Source: Deinococcus carri (GTDB lineage Bacteria; Deinococcota; Deinococci; Deinococcales; Deinococcaceae). Taken from it: DNA of 64,000 nt. Below, piece after piece: positions 49,669 to 63,435 of the stretch. The stretch spans positions 1 through 64,000 of the forward strand of contig NZ_BAABRP010000006.1 in the NCBI RefSeq assembly GCF_039545055.1. The letters are read 5' to 3'. Numbering within the stretch: the first letter of the stretch is position 1; each line of letters opens with the position of its first letter. Position numbers and translations under genes: made by a program. The notes beneath the pieces were generated by a model. That model worked only from the letters and a program-made list of their open reading frames with translations. It was not told the origin of the DNA and did no database searches.

Positions 49669-50127
49669 ATGAAGAACGCCCTGCTTGGACTCGTGGCCCT
49701 GACGGCCGTTTCCTCCGCCTCTGCTGCCTCGGTCGGCGGGTACCTCGGGACCGACGGCGGTCTGTACTACCAGACGGACCTCACGGGCACCTCGGCCATG
49801 CGCTACAGCATCAACGCGCTCAACCTGTTCCGCGGCGGCTCTGTCGGCGTGGGTGGCGAGGTGGCCTACCTGAACGACATCAGCGGCCAGAGCCTGGGCG
49901 GGCTGGCCCCCTACTACGGCCTGGGCCTGGGCGCGGGCGTGTCGCTGGGCAACAGCACCGGCGTGCAGCTGTACCCCCACGGCCTGCTGGGCCTGCGTTA
50001 CAACGTGGCTGGTCCCTTCAGCGTCTTTGTCGAGGGGAATGCGGGGGTGCGCGTCGGCATCGGCTCGGGTGGGGGCGTCGGTGTGGGTGCAGGTGCCCGC
50101 ATCGGTCTGGACTACCGGATTCGCTGA
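49669..50127 (+). CDS. Small exported beta-barrel-like protein
   Basis: 152 residues. A signal peptide (MKNALLGLVALTAVSSASA) is followed by alternating Gly/aromatic strands (GGYLGTDGGLYYQTDL, YYGLGLGAGVSLG, GNAGVRVGIG) and a C-terminal GLDYRIR, as in small outer-membrane or surface beta barrels. TATGCT lies 6 nt before the ATG. No family is recognised. It is upstream of, and separate from, the argG promoter. Confidence 0.7.
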   Translation: MKNALLGLVALTAVSSASAASVGGYLGTDGGLYYQTDLTGTSAMRYSINALNLFRGGSVGVGGEVAYLNDISGQSLGGLAPYYGLGLGAGVSLGNSTGVQLYPHGLLGLRYNVAGPFSVFVEGNAGVRVGIGSGGGVGVGAGARIGLDYRIR

Positions 50128-50193
50128 ACCCTTTCTTCCGGTCCCGTTCCTTCCCCGGCCCGCGTGGTCGGGGATTTTGCTGGCCCGCCGCCC

Positions 50194-50258
50194 TTGACCC
50201 CGCCCGGCACGCCTGCTACCCTCTGCATAGCTATACGTAAAGAGCGTATATCCATACA
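50194..50258 (+). promoter_or_regulatory. argG promoter with tandem ARG boxes
   Basis: TTGACC (50194-50199), 17-nt spacer, TACCCT (50217-50222). Directly downstream are TGCATAGCTATACG (50224-50237) and CGTATATCCATACA (50245-50258). Each fits the ARG-box core TGNATN4ATNCA with one or two mismatches, and their centres are 21 bp apart, as for paired ArgR boxes. ArgR with arginine would cover the transcription start. The mRNA leader is about 155 nt. Confidence 0.72.
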
Positions 50259-50355
50259 GCAATGCCGACCCTGACCTCCCGACGCTGACGCCCTGGCCTT
50301 CCTCGATGGAAAGGCCGGGTGCTTCACGCCGGGAGCGGCTGGTTGTGCCGGACCC

Positions 50356-51658
<1,303 letters not shown>

Positions 51659-51660
51659 CC

Positions 51661-52155
51661 GTGACGCCGCAAGTGAAGCTGCCCGCCGGATATACCCTCC
51701 GCACCGCCCTCCCTGACGACGCTGAAACCATCCAGGCCCAGCGTGATGCGATGTTCGCGGACATGGGCAAGGAGGTGCACAAGGTTGAGGCGGTGAGCGC
51801 CACAGCTCTGGGCTGGCATCGCCGCATGTTGCAGGTGGGCCTGTACGAAGGTGTCCTGATGCACGCCGGAGCGGACATTGTGGCGGGGGCAGGCCTCTTG
51901 TGGCGCGACTGGCCGCCCAATCCCGATACCGCCGAGCAGACGCGGGCATACCTGCTCAACGTTTACGTTCAGCCGCAGCATCGGGGTCAGGGGCTGGCGT
52001 GGGTGCTGGTGCAGACCTTGCTGACCCGGTGCGCCAGTCGGGGTGTGAACATCGTCTCCCTGCACGCCAGCGAAGCCGGACGCCCCATCTACGAAGGGTT
52101 AGGCTTTCGTGCCAGTTCCGAAATGGAACTGCTTTTGCCGGAGGGGATCTGTTGA
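51661..52155 (+). CDS. GNAT acetyltransferase
   Basis: 164 residues from GTG, 2 nt after the argG stop. YTLRTALPDDAETI opens the fold; NVYVQPQHRGQGLAWVLVQ is the acetyl-CoA loop (Q/RxxGxG) and ASEAGRPIYEGLGF the C-terminal strand. The substrate is unknown. Tight coupling to argG suggests a role in amino acid metabolism, or only shared expression. Confidence 0.82.
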   Translation: MTPQVKLPAGYTLRTALPDDAETIQAQRDAMFADMGKEVHKVEAVSATALGWHRRMLQVGLYEGVLMHAGADIVAGAGLLWRDWPPNPDTAEQTRAYLLNVYVQPQHRGQGLAWVLVQTLLTRCASRGVNIVSLHASEAGRPIYEGLGFRASSEMELLLPEGIC

Positions 52156-52676
52156 CTTCCTCCAGTGGCTTCACCCTCCACCCCGCTGTGCCCGCCGACG
52201 CCCCCGCCTTTCACGCCGTGATGATGACGGCGGGCATGGACCCACACAGCAGTTGGAGCCGCACGCGCGTGGAGGACGTGGCCTGGAGCCTGGAGCAGGG
52301 GGGAGGCTTTCTGGCCTGGCAGGGTGGGGAGGCGGTCGGTTGCGTGGGCTGGCGGCCCGACGGCCCGGACACGCTGACCCTCAACAAGCTTGCCACCCGC
52401 CCGGAAGCGCGCGGCCAGGGCATCGGCGCGGCGCTGGTGCGGGCGGTGGAGGAGGTCGCGGCCCGTGACGGCTACGCCCGCGTGCTGCTGGCCGTCAGCC
52501 AGTACAACCTGGAAGTCCTTCCCTTCTACGAACGTCTGGGATACCGGGTGGACCCGGCCGCCGTGTACGCCCACGCCAACCCGAGCAGTCCCCCGCCAGC
52601 GGTGCTGGTGAAAGCGGTCAGCTCTCAGCCGTCAGCTTTCAGCAGGGCGGATGCTGAAGCCAAAGCCAAGAGCTGA
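52152..52676 (+). CDS. GNAT acetyltransferase with repeat-derived C-terminus
   Basis: 174 residues from TTG at 52152, overlapping the previous stop. LATRPEARGQGIGAALVRAV is the acetyl-CoA loop and LPFYERLGYRV the family C-terminal motif. The natural end would be near AVLVKAV; the last ~18 residues (SSQPSAFSRADAEAKAKS) are translated from the GCTGA-type heptanucleotide repeat, including the stop codon. Confidence 0.78.
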   Translation: MTSSSGFTLHPAVPADAPAFHAVMMTAGMDPHSSWSRTRVEDVAWSLEQGGGFLAWQGGEAVGCVGWRPDGPDTLTLNKLATRPEARGQGIGAALVRAVEEVAARDGYARVLLAVSQYNLEVLPFYERLGYRVDPAAVYAHANPSSPPPAVLVKAVSSQPSAFSRADAEAKAKS

Positions 52677-52695
52677 CCGCTGATGGCTGAATGCT
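52614..52695. repeat. Heptanucleotide inverted repeat, GCTGA-NN type
   Basis: Perfect 12-bp arms GCGGTCAGCTCT (52614-52625) and complement (52669-52680), within longer arms of GCTGA units (pairs AA, CG, GA, CC on the left; CC, TG, AT on the right). The left arm is coding. It lies between a GNAT gene and argH and may attenuate read-through into argH. Confidence 0.78.
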
Positions 52696-52709
52696 CCCCA
52701 AAGGACAAC

Positions 52710-54119
52710 ATGACCAACACAACCCAACAAAAGAAACTCTGGGGCGGCCGTTTTGCCGAAGCCACCGATGGCCTGGTCGAGCTGTTCAACGCCTCTGTTC
52801 CCTTCGACCAGCGCCTCGCGGAGCAGGACATTCGCGGTTCTCTGGCGCACGTGGCAATGCTGGGGCAGGTGGGCATCCTGACGGCGGAGGAGGTCGCGCA
52901 GATTCAGGCGGGGCTGCGGGGCATCCTGGCCGACATCCGAGCGGGCGAGTTCGAGTGGCGGCTGGACCGCGAGGACGTTCACATGAACGTGGAAGCCGCC
53001 CTGCGCGACCGCATCGGCCCGGTGGCGGGCAAGCTCCACACCGCCCGCAGCCGCAACGACCAGGTGGCCGTAGACTTTCGACTCTTCACCAAGGAGGCCG
53101 CGCTTGACCTGGCGCAGCAGACGCGGGCGCTGCGGGCGGTGATGGTGGCGGAAGCGGAAAAGCACCTCACCTCGGACGGGGGCGAGCCAGTTATCCTCCC
53201 CGGCTACACGCACCTTCAGGTGGCTCAGCCTATCCTGCTGAGCCACTGGTGCATGGCCTACGCCGCCATGCTGGAGCGCGACGAGGGCCGCTTCCGCGAC
53301 GCCGCCGAGCGCATGGACGAGTCGCCGCTGGGCAGCTCGGCGCTGGCAGGCACGCCCTGGCCGCTTGACCGGCACGCCACCGCCGAGGCTCTCGGCTTCG
53401 CGCGCCCCACCGCCAACAGCCTCGACGGGGTGGGCAGCCGGGATTTCGCGCTGGAGTTCCTCTCCGCCTGCGCCATCCTGGCCGCGCACCTCTCGCGCCT
53501 GTCGGAAGAACTGATCCTGTACTCCACCTTCGAGTTCGGCTTCCTGACGCTGCCCGACTCGCACACCACCGGCTCCAGCATCATGCCGCAGAAGAAGAAT
53601 CCCGACGTGTCCGAACTCGCGCGCGGCAAGGCGGGCCGCGTCTTCGGCAACCTGATGGGCCTGCTGACGGTCGTGAAGGGCACGCCGCTGGCCTACAACA
53701 AGGACCTTCAGGAGGACAAGGAGGGCGTATTCGACAGTTACGACACCCTCTCCATCGTGCTGCGGCTCTATGCCGACATGCTGCCGAAGACGGTCTGGCA
53801 CGCGGCGGCCACGAAGGCGGCGGCGGCGCGGGGCTTTTCCACCGCGACCGACCTCGCGGACTTCCTCGCCCGCGCGGGGGTGCCCTTCCGCGAGGCGCAC
53901 GAGGTGGTCGGCGGGCTGGTGGGCCTTGCTAGCCGTACCGGGCGGCAACTCTGGGACCTGACCGACGAGGAGGTGCAGGCCGCTCACCCGCTGCTGACTG
54001 CGGAAGTCGCCCGCGCCCTCACTGTCGAGGAAAGCGTGAGGGCACGCCGGAGCTACGGCGGCACGGCCCCCGAGCGGGTGCGCGAGCAGGTGGAGGCGGC
54101 GAAGGCGGCGCTCTCGTGA
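52710..54119 (+). CDS. argH: Argininosuccinate lyase
   Basis: 469 residues from ATG at 52710 (AAGGA 4 nt upstream). GSSIMPQKKNPDVSELARGKAGR is represented here as the fumarase/aspartase superfamily loop with the catalytic serine; TARSRNDQV and GYTHLQVAQPI are family motifs. It splits argininosuccinate into arginine and fumarate. An earlier ATG at 52683 would fall in the repeat. The stop overlaps the HIT gene. Confidence 0.96.
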   Translation: MTNTTQQKKLWGGRFAEATDGLVELFNASVPFDQRLAEQDIRGSLAHVAMLGQVGILTAEEVAQIQAGLRGILADIRAGEFEWRLDREDVHMNVEAALRDRIGPVAGKLHTARSRNDQVAVDFRLFTKEAALDLAQQTRALRAVMVAEAEKHLTSDGGEPVILPGYTHLQVAQPILLSHWCMAYAAMLERDEGRFRDAAERMDESPLGSSALAGTPWPLDRHATAEALGFARPTANSLDGVGSRDFALEFLSACAILAAHLSRLSEELILYSTFEFGFLTLPDSHTTGSSIMPQKKNPDVSELARGKAGRVFGNLMGLLTVVKGTPLAYNKDLQEDKEGVFDSYDTLSIVLRLYADMLPKTVWHAAATKAAAARGFSTATDLADFLARAGVPFREAHEVVGGLVGLASRTGRQLWDLTDEEVQAAHPLLTAEVARALTVEESVRARRSYGGTAPERVREQVEAAKAALS

Positions 54120-54631
54120 AGGTGACGGTGAACCTGGACGGCACTCTCTTGCAGAAGCGGGAGGAGGAATGGCGCTCCTTTCTGGCGCACCCGAACGAGA
54201 ATCCCCTCGTGCCGGATGCGGCGGGCCGCCTGGGCGGGGAAGGCTGGACCATTCAGAACGACCTCTGCGTCTACAGCCAGCTGCAACCGCAGTACGCCGA
54301 GGGTCTGCCTTTCTCCGGCATCATCGTCACCAAGCGCCCCTGCACCACCGTCTTCGACCTCACGCCCGAAGAAGCCGCCGCTACCCACGCCCTGCTTGCC
54401 GAGGTGAGGGCGCACCTCGACGCTGTCGTGCGGCCCGACGGGTACACGGTGGGCTGGAACGTCTTCCCGGCGGGCGGGGCGCACATCCCCCACGTTCACC
54501 TGCACGTCATTCCGCGCTGGAACACCGATGCCTCGGCGGGGGCCGGCCTGCGTTTCTTCCTGAAGGAGGCCGCGCGGGAGGCGGAGCGACGACGGAGGCC
54601 CGAACAGTTCACCCTCCCTGACTCCACCTGA
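54116..54631 (+). CDS. HIT-family protein
   Basis: 171 residues from GTG overlapping the argH stop (GTGA). HVHLHVIPRW is the histidine triad of nucleotide hydrolases/transferases; IPH precedes it. The N-terminal half (DLCVYSQLQPQYAEGLPFSGIIV) fits the fold. Substrate is probably a nucleotide conjugate. Coupling to argH has no obvious metabolic reason. Confidence 0.82.
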   Translation: MKVTVNLDGTLLQKREEEWRSFLAHPNENPLVPDAAGRLGGEGWTIQNDLCVYSQLQPQYAEGLPFSGIIVTKRPCTTVFDLTPEEAAATHALLAEVRAHLDAVVRPDGYTVGWNVFPAGGAHIPHVHLHVIPRWNTDASAGAGLRFFLKEAAREAERRRRPEQFTLPDST

Positions 54632-54658
54632 CCCTCACCCCTTCCAGGAGGCCCCGAC

Positions 54659-55165
<507 letters not shown>

Positions 55166-55278
55166 CCTGGTTCTGACCTCCTCCCGCGCCAGCTTGCGCT
55201 ATGCTGCGCGCACTCAAAATCCAGCCGTGCCGGTTGTCCGTGGGGGCGACGGCACGACCGAACCCGGAGGGCATACCC

Positions 55279-55749
55279 ATGACCGATTCGAACGTTCAGA
55301 TTCGCCTCGCTGGTCCCCAGGACAAGGACACCGTGACCCGCGTCTTTCACGACGCCGGGCTGGACACCGAGGAAGCGCTGGCCCCCAGCACCACCTACTG
55401 GGTGATGGAGCGGGGCGGGCAGCCGGTGGGAGCCATCGGCCTGGAGCATGGGGACGGCGCGTCCCTGCTGCGCGGCGCGGCGATTGTGCCCTCGGCGCGC
55501 GGGGGTGGCCTGGGCCGCCGCCTGGTGATGAGTGCTGTGAACTACGCCCAGGGCCGCGGCGACCGCGCCATCTACATGTTCAGCCGTGGCGGCGACTGGG
55601 GCAACTTCGGCTTTCAGCAGGTGCCCCTCGCCGTGGTGATGGGCGAACTGCCCGACGCCCCCCAGATTCGCGCCTACCGGACCCGCAGCGAGCGCCCCGG
55701 TGGAACCACCTGGATGCGGCCGCTGGACCAGAACGTCAGCCGGGCGTAG
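55279..55749 (+). CDS. GNAT acetyltransferase (paralogue B)
   Basis: 156 residues; CGGAGG precedes the ATG. TTYWVMERGGQPVGAIGLEH and AAIVPSARGGGLGRRLVM mirror paralogue A, but the C-terminal part differs (DAPQIRAYRTRSERPGGTTW). It lies 113 bp after paralogue A. The substrate is unknown; arginine-precursor acetylation is possible but unproven. Confidence 0.8.
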   Translation: MTDSNVQIRLAGPQDKDTVTRVFHDAGLDTEEALAPSTTYWVMERGGQPVGAIGLEHGDGASLLRGAAIVPSARGGGLGRRLVMSAVNYAQGRGDRAIYMFSRGGDWGNFGFQQVPLAVVMGELPDAPQIRAYRTRSERPGGTTWMRPLDQNVSRA

Positions 55750-55761
55750 GGGGGGAGGCGG

Positions 55762-55825
55762 GACGCGGTGCGCGGTGCGCGGTCGTTGAACTCCCCGCAT
55801 CCCGCGTACCGCGCACCGCGCACGG
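55762..55825. repeat. Heptanucleotide inverted repeat, CGCGG-NN type
   Basis: CGCGG units with pairs TG, TG, TC on the left; the right arm (55800-55825) is the inverted form with TG, TA, GA. It separates the GNAT pair from the N-acetylglutamate synthase gene. Confidence 0.75.
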
Positions 55826-55834
55826 GGGTCACCC

Positions 55835-56365
<531 letters not shown>

Positions 56366-56369
56366 GGGG

Positions 56370-56523
56370 CGGCCGGCAGCCAGCTTCCAGACGCCAGCTA
56401 GGGCGGGGCGCAGAAAGGTTGCCGTTTTTTGGCAACCTCTCCGAGCGAAGCGAGAAGCGCAAAAAGGGCGGCGCGCAGTGGAGTGGACGCCCAAGACGCG
56501 CGGCAACGCAACGGAGCGCCGCC
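56370..56523. repeat. Repeat-rich gap after the NAGS gene
   Basis: Inverted GCTGG heptads with pairs CG, AA, CT (56370-56400) are followed by AGGTTGCC-GTTTTTT-like hairpin (about 56412-56435) and a GGGCGGCGC/GCGCCGCCC pair (56466-56526). Any of these may end the argA transcript and that of the leftward pseudogene. Confidence 0.6.
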
Positions 56524-56877
56524 CTAGGGCTTGAGTTTGCGACGAAAGCCGGACAGCAGGCGGCGAACCTCGCTCAGTTGGTCAGCAACGGCCTGATATT
56601 CCGGCTCCGGAATGTAGCCGAGGTCGCGCGCCAGCAGAAGCTGGTATTCCGCCTCGTTCGCGGAGCCACCTGCTATCTCCAGAAATCGGGCAAAGTCCGT
56701 ATCACTGGCTCTTCCAGCACCTTCAGCGATGTTGGAGGGAACAGAAAGCGCGGCGCGCCGCAACTGGCTGCTCAGCCCAAACCGCTCCTCAGGTGGGAAG
56801 GCTCGTGTGAGGGCATAGACGTTGAGTGTCAGTGCGTGGGCCTTTTGCTACACCACAAACTGTCGGTAGTCACGCAT
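56524..56877 (-). pseudogene. Four-helix bundle (S23/IVP-like) protein gene disabled by an amber codon
   Basis: The frame opens MRDYRQFVV at 56877 and then meets TAG at 56850-56848, exactly where the family has Trp in VVWQKA; TGG to TAG is one change. Reading on gives a complete member: RAFPPEERFGLSSQLRRAA, then SVPSNIAEGAGR and GSANEAEYQLLLARDLGY, 117 codons in all. Such proteins are encoded in 23S rRNA intervening sequences or alone. An internal TTG could still start a 79-residue piece, without the first helix. Confidence 0.82.
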
Positions 56878-56898
56878 GCCTCAGCCTAAGTCCCTTAT

Positions 56899-56930
56899 GC
56901 TGGCTGCTGGTGGCTGGCTGCTGGCCGCCT
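56899..56930. repeat. Heptanucleotide repeat, GCTGG-NN type
   Basis: Four units with pairs CT, TG, CT, CC in the gap upstream of carA; single arm only. Confidence 0.65.
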
Positions 56931-56975
56931 CACGCCATAAAACGCGTCCCGTGAGGCGCGAATGGAGGTCCCCCT

Positions 56976-58160
<1,185 letters not shown>

Positions 58161-58167
58161 ACGGGGT

Positions 58168-58261
58168 CATGAGCCGTGAGCTTTGAGCTATGAAAAAGAC
58201 TGCCCCCGCCAAAGCTGAGGCTTCCGGGTGCCGGTTCATAGCTCACCGCTCATAGCCCATA
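58168..58261. repeat. Heptanucleotide inverted repeat, TGAGC-NN type
   Basis: TGAGC units with pairs CG, TT, TA form the left arm (58168-58194). The right arm (58235-58261) is the inverted form. GAGCTATGAA (58185-58194) pairs with 58235-58244. It lies between carA and ung and may terminate carA. Confidence 0.75.
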
Positions 58262-58336
58262 ACCTCCTCCAGCTTGAGCGTTCCTTGAGCCGCCCATGCC
58301 CCGACCCGCCCGGCGCGGGAGACTGGGAGGCAGCCC

Positions 58337-59073
58337 ATGAGCGACCCTGCCCCCCTGTTCAATCCGCCCCCCGGCACCGACACCGCGCCGCCCGTCCACC
58401 TCCCCGGCGGCTGGGACGAGGTGCTGAAGGGAGAGACGAGCCAGCCTTATTTCCGCGACCTGTGGGCCTTCGTGCAGCGTGAGCGGGAGGCGGGGCCGGT
58501 GTTTCCCGCGCCGGAGGACATGTTCAGTGCCCTGCGGCTGACGCCGTACGAGAACGTCAAGGTACTGATTCTGGGCCAGGACCCCTACCACGGGGCGGGG
58601 CAGGCGTACGGCCTCAGCTTCAGCGTGCGGCCCGGCGTGCGCCTGCCGCCCAGCCTCCAGAACATCTATAAGGAACTGCGCGAGGATGTGGGCTTCAGGC
58701 CGCCGAAGCATGGCTCCCTGGTGTCCTGGGCGCGGCAGGGCGTGCTGCTGCTCAATGCGGTGCTGACGGTCCGCCAGGGCGAGGCGAACAGCCACGCGGG
58801 CAAGGGTTGGGAACAGTTCACCGACGCCATCATCCGCGCCGTGAACGACAAGCCCGAGCGGGTGGTGTTCGTGCTGTGGGGCGCGTATGCCCGCAAGAAG
58901 GCCCGGCTGGTCACGAATCCGCAGCACGTCATCATCGAATCCGCCCATCCCAGTCCCCTCAGCGTGACGAAGTTCATGGGTACGCGGCCCTTCAGCCGGG
59001 TGAATGCGGCGCTGGAGGAGGCGGGCGAGACGCCCATCGACTGGCAGCTTCCCGCCGAGCCGGAGGTGGCGTG

Positions 59074-59074
<1 letters not shown>
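58337..59074 (+). CDS. ung: Uracil-DNA glycosylase, family 1
   Basis: 245 residues. [18 protein letters not shown] holds the water-activating Asp82; HPSPLS holds His204; LLLNAVLTV is the Asn-containing uracil pocket. It removes uracil from DNA. GGGAGG precedes the ATG. The stop shares a base with the topIB ATG, so the two repair/topology genes are co-translated, the same pairing as in D. radiodurans. Confidence 0.96.
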
Positions 59075-60126
<1,052 letters not shown>

Positions 60127-60148
60127 ACGGCCAATGACCCGGCGCAGT

Positions 60149-60562
60149 TCAGGGCTGTCTGGCCTCTTCCACGCCCTCCGGCACCGTGACCCACTGCACC
60201 AGTTGCACAATCACGCCGTTGGGGTCCGAGACCTGAAAGTACCGCTCGCCCCACGGCTCTGTCTCGATCGGGGTGACCACGCGCACGCCTTCTGCCTGCA
60301 AGCGCGCGTACTCGGTGTCGATGTCGTCCACCACAAACACCACCAATAGCCCCTGCCCGGCGCTGCCGGCGATGTGGGGCGGCTTGAAGGTGGACAGGCC
60401 CGTCTGGAGGAAAATCAGGTTGAAGCCCGCATCGCCCCGCTTCAGGGACGCCACGCCTTCATACTCCATCTCCTGCACGAAGCCGAAGTGCCGTTTCAGG
60501 AACTCGGCGGAGGCGTGAACGTCCGGCACGTTCAGCGAAATGGCCGACTGGGTGATGTGCAT
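60149..60562 (-). CDS. VOC-superfamily (glyoxalase-like) protein
   Basis: 137 residues from ATG at 60562, with AGGAG 8 nt upstream. ISLNVPDVHASAEFLKRHFGF and PWGERYFQVSDPNGVIVQLVQW are the two beta-alpha-beta-beta-beta modules of VOC dioxygenase/resistance proteins. It follows the MarR gene by 20 nt and is probably under its control. It is related to the VOC protein at 62301-62717. Confidence 0.85.
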   Translation of the reverse strand: MHITQSAISLNVPDVHASAEFLKRHFGFVQEMEYEGVASLKRGDAGFNLIFLQTGLSTFKPPHIAGSAGQGLLVVFVVDDIDTEYARLQAEGVRVVTPIETEPWGERYFQVSDPNGVIVQLVQWVTVPEGVEEARQP

Positions 60563-60582
60563 AGGTGTTTCTCCTGTAGGCA

Positions 60583-61041
60583 TCAGGTCGCTGGCAGGGT
60601 GTCCTGTTCCAGACGTTCACTCAGCACCCGGAGCGTCTCCAGCGCCGCGCGGAGGGCTTCGGGGGGAGAGACCTGGCCGATGTGGTTGGCCCACTGCGCC
60701 TGGGCCGGAATGAGGCTCGCGGCGACCTCCCTTCCTTTCTCCGTGAGCTGTACCAACCGGGCGCGGCGGTGCCTGGGATTGTCCATATAGGTCAGAAAAC
60801 CTTCCCGTTCCAGCGCGTCGGTCTGCTGCTGCACGCTCTGCCGGGCCAGTCCCATGACCCGGCCAATCTCGGACACGGTGACAGGACCATGTTCCACTAC
60901 GCCCAGCACCTGCCAGCGGGCGCTGGTGAGGCCCAGCGGGGAGGTCAGGCGAGCGCCCGCTTCCAGCAGCAGACCATGCAGACGAAAGACCTCCAGCAGC
61001 AACTCCGTGAAGGCGGCTCCCTCCGCCGTGAGGTGGGTCAT
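60583..61041 (-). CDS. MarR-family transcriptional regulator
   Basis: 152 residues from ATG at 61041. LTSARWQVLGVVEHGPVTVSEIGRVMGLARQSVQQQTDAL is the winged helix (quoted in part: SEIGRVMGLARQSVQ), followed by the wing NPRHRRARLVQLT. It probably represses itself and the VOC gene through the palindrome at 61050-61085. -10 TAAGCT is 8 nt before the ATG, so the mRNA is nearly leaderless. Confidence 0.88.
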   Translation of the reverse strand: MTHLTAEGAAFTELLLEVFRLHGLLLEAGARLTSPLGLTSARWQVLGVVEHGPVTVSEIGRVMGLARQSVQQQTDALEREGFLTYMDNPRHRRARLVQLTEKGREVAASLIPAQAQWANHIGQVSPPEALRAALETLRVLSERLEQDTLPAT

Positions 61042-61049
61042 GGAAGGCA

Positions 61050-61085
61050 AGCTTATTGTCTTGACAGGTACCTGTCAAATAAGCT
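61050..61085 (-). promoter_or_regulatory. MarR-type operator overlapping the marR promoter
   Basis: TTGACAGGTACCTGTCAA (61061-61078) is an 18-bp perfect palindrome, embedded in AGCTTAT (61050-61056) and ATAAGCT (61079-61085), also inverted. On the minus strand TTGACA (61078-61073), 17 nt and TAAGCT (61055-61050) form the promoter, so bound regulator would block it. Confidence 0.75.
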
Positions 61086-61119
61086 GAAAGACCTATGGCG
61101 GTGGTATGAATCCGTTCGT

Positions 61120-62232
<1,113 letters not shown>

Positions 62233-62300
62233 GGGTCAGGGTAACAGGGCGTGGATAGAGAGAGCCGAAAAAGCATGTGGCTCCCCACGCCAACCCAAGG

Positions 62301-62717
62301 TTAGCCCAGGCCGTTTTGCCGAAGCCAGTCCTGATTGGGTGGAATCTGTTGCAGCACTTCGACAATGACGCCATCCGGGGCCTGGATTTGGAGCCGCCGC
62401 TGTCCCCAGGGTTCGTCGGTAGGGTTCATGAGGAACGTCAGCCCGGCATCCCGGAGGCGTTTTGCTTCGGCGTCGAGGTCCACGACGACCAGCGCCAGCA
62501 TGACCCCCGAGGTCCTCTTGCCCTGAAGATGGCGGCCCGCCGCTGCGTGGTCCTTGCTCAGGAGATCAAAAAACAGGCCGGAATGGTCTGGATGTTGCAG
62601 GCTGACGAACCATGGCAACTCCGCCGTGGGCTTGAATCCGAAGTGCTGGATGTAGAACTGGGCACTTTCGAGCGGAGTGTCGCTCAGGACCACCAGACTG
62701 ATGGCTTGGGTTAGCAT
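62301..62717 (-). CDS. VOC-superfamily protein
   Basis: 138 residues. AISLVVLSDTPLESAQFYIQHFGF and PWGQRRLQIQAPDGVIVEVLQQ are VOC modules. GGAGGAAGG lies before the ATG. It is divergent from the TetR gene, which likely controls it; its promoter (62741-62770) carries a palindrome. Substrate unknown. Confidence 0.84.
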   Translation of the reverse strand: MLTQAISLVVLSDTPLESAQFYIQHFGFKPTAELPWFVSLQHPDHSGLFFDLLSKDHAAAGRHLQGKRTSGVMLALVVVDLDAEAKRLRDAGLTFLMNPTDEPWGQRRLQIQAPDGVIVEVLQQIPPNQDWLRQNGLG

Positions 62718-62740
62718 CGTCCTTCCTCCAATTCACTACG

Positions 62741-62770
62741 ACTGTACCGGTACGCCTGGAGTAACGTCAA
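62741..62770 (-). promoter_or_regulatory. VOC promoter with TetR-type operator
   Basis: TTGACG (62770-62765), 18-nt spacer, TACAGT (62746-62741). GTACCGGTAC (62744-62753), a perfect 10-bp palindrome, overlaps the -10 box. TAACGT (62762-62767) is a candidate -10 for the TetR gene on the other strand, 6 nt before its ATG. Confidence 0.6.
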
Positions 62771-62773
62771 GCC

Positions 62774-63370
62774 ATGCGCCAGAACGCTGCCCGCCGAACG
62801 CTCCTGCTCGATACCGCCATTCACCTCCTGGCCTGCGAAGGAGCGCGCGGTCTGAGCTACCGGGCCTTGGATAACGCCGCCGAGTTGCCCACCGGAACGG
62901 CGTCGAACTACTTCCGTCACCGTGCTGATCTGCTGCATCAAATCGCGCTTCACATTCACGAGCGCCTGATGCCTGATCTACAGTGGCTGGAAGAAATCTT
63001 GCAGAAAAGAACGGGGCAGGAACTCTACACGGCCCTGCTGGAAAATCTCGTGGAACGCGTCCTCCGGGAACAGCACACCTCCCTGGCCCTGCTGGAACTC
63101 CGGCTGGAGGCTACCCGGCGTCCTGAATTACGTGCTTCTCTTTTCAGCACGGTCAGGCACAACATTGGGTGGAACCAACGCTTCAGCGAGGAACACGGGC
63201 TGACCCTGCGTGCCGAAGACTTCGTGCTGATGTACCTGGCAATCAGCGGACTGCTGGTTGAAGAATTGACCGTGCCGGGCGTGCTGGCACCGTACACAAG
63301 AACGGAGCTGGTCCAGTCCCTGGTCGCGCGATTCCTGCCGAGCAAGACCGGGGAAGGCGGGCTTCGGTAG
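62774..63370 (+). CDS. TetR-family transcriptional regulator
   Basis: 198 residues. The helix-turn-helix (about 10-52) has YRALDNAAELPTGTASNYFRHRADLL. The C-terminal ligand domain shows no recognised specificity. It is divergent from the VOC gene with 56 bp between, the usual repressor/target arrangement. The gene is probably leaderless. Confidence 0.87.
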   Translation: MRQNAARRTLLLDTAIHLLACEGARGLSYRALDNAAELPTGTASNYFRHRADLLHQIALHIHERLMPDLQWLEEILQKRTGQELYTALLENLVERVLREQHTSLALLELRLEATRRPELRASLFSTVRHNIGWNQRFSEEHGLTLRAEDFVLMYLAISGLLVEELTVPGVLAPYTRTELVQSLVARFLPSKTGEGGLR

Positions 63371-63435
63371 ACCAGGCCCCGCGTGGAATGGCGGCAGGAC
63401 CGGGCGGCCCCCGCCGCGCTTGCTACCCTCTTGCC

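Noticed and set aside
56936..56975. ARG box upstream of carA
   Set aside because: No TGNATN4ATNCA-like core is present; the same search failed for carB, argH and argA.
58262..58336. DdrO-type radiation response motif before ung-topIB
   Set aside because: No 17-bp palindrome of the TTATGTNATNNACATAA kind was found here or at other repair genes in the window.
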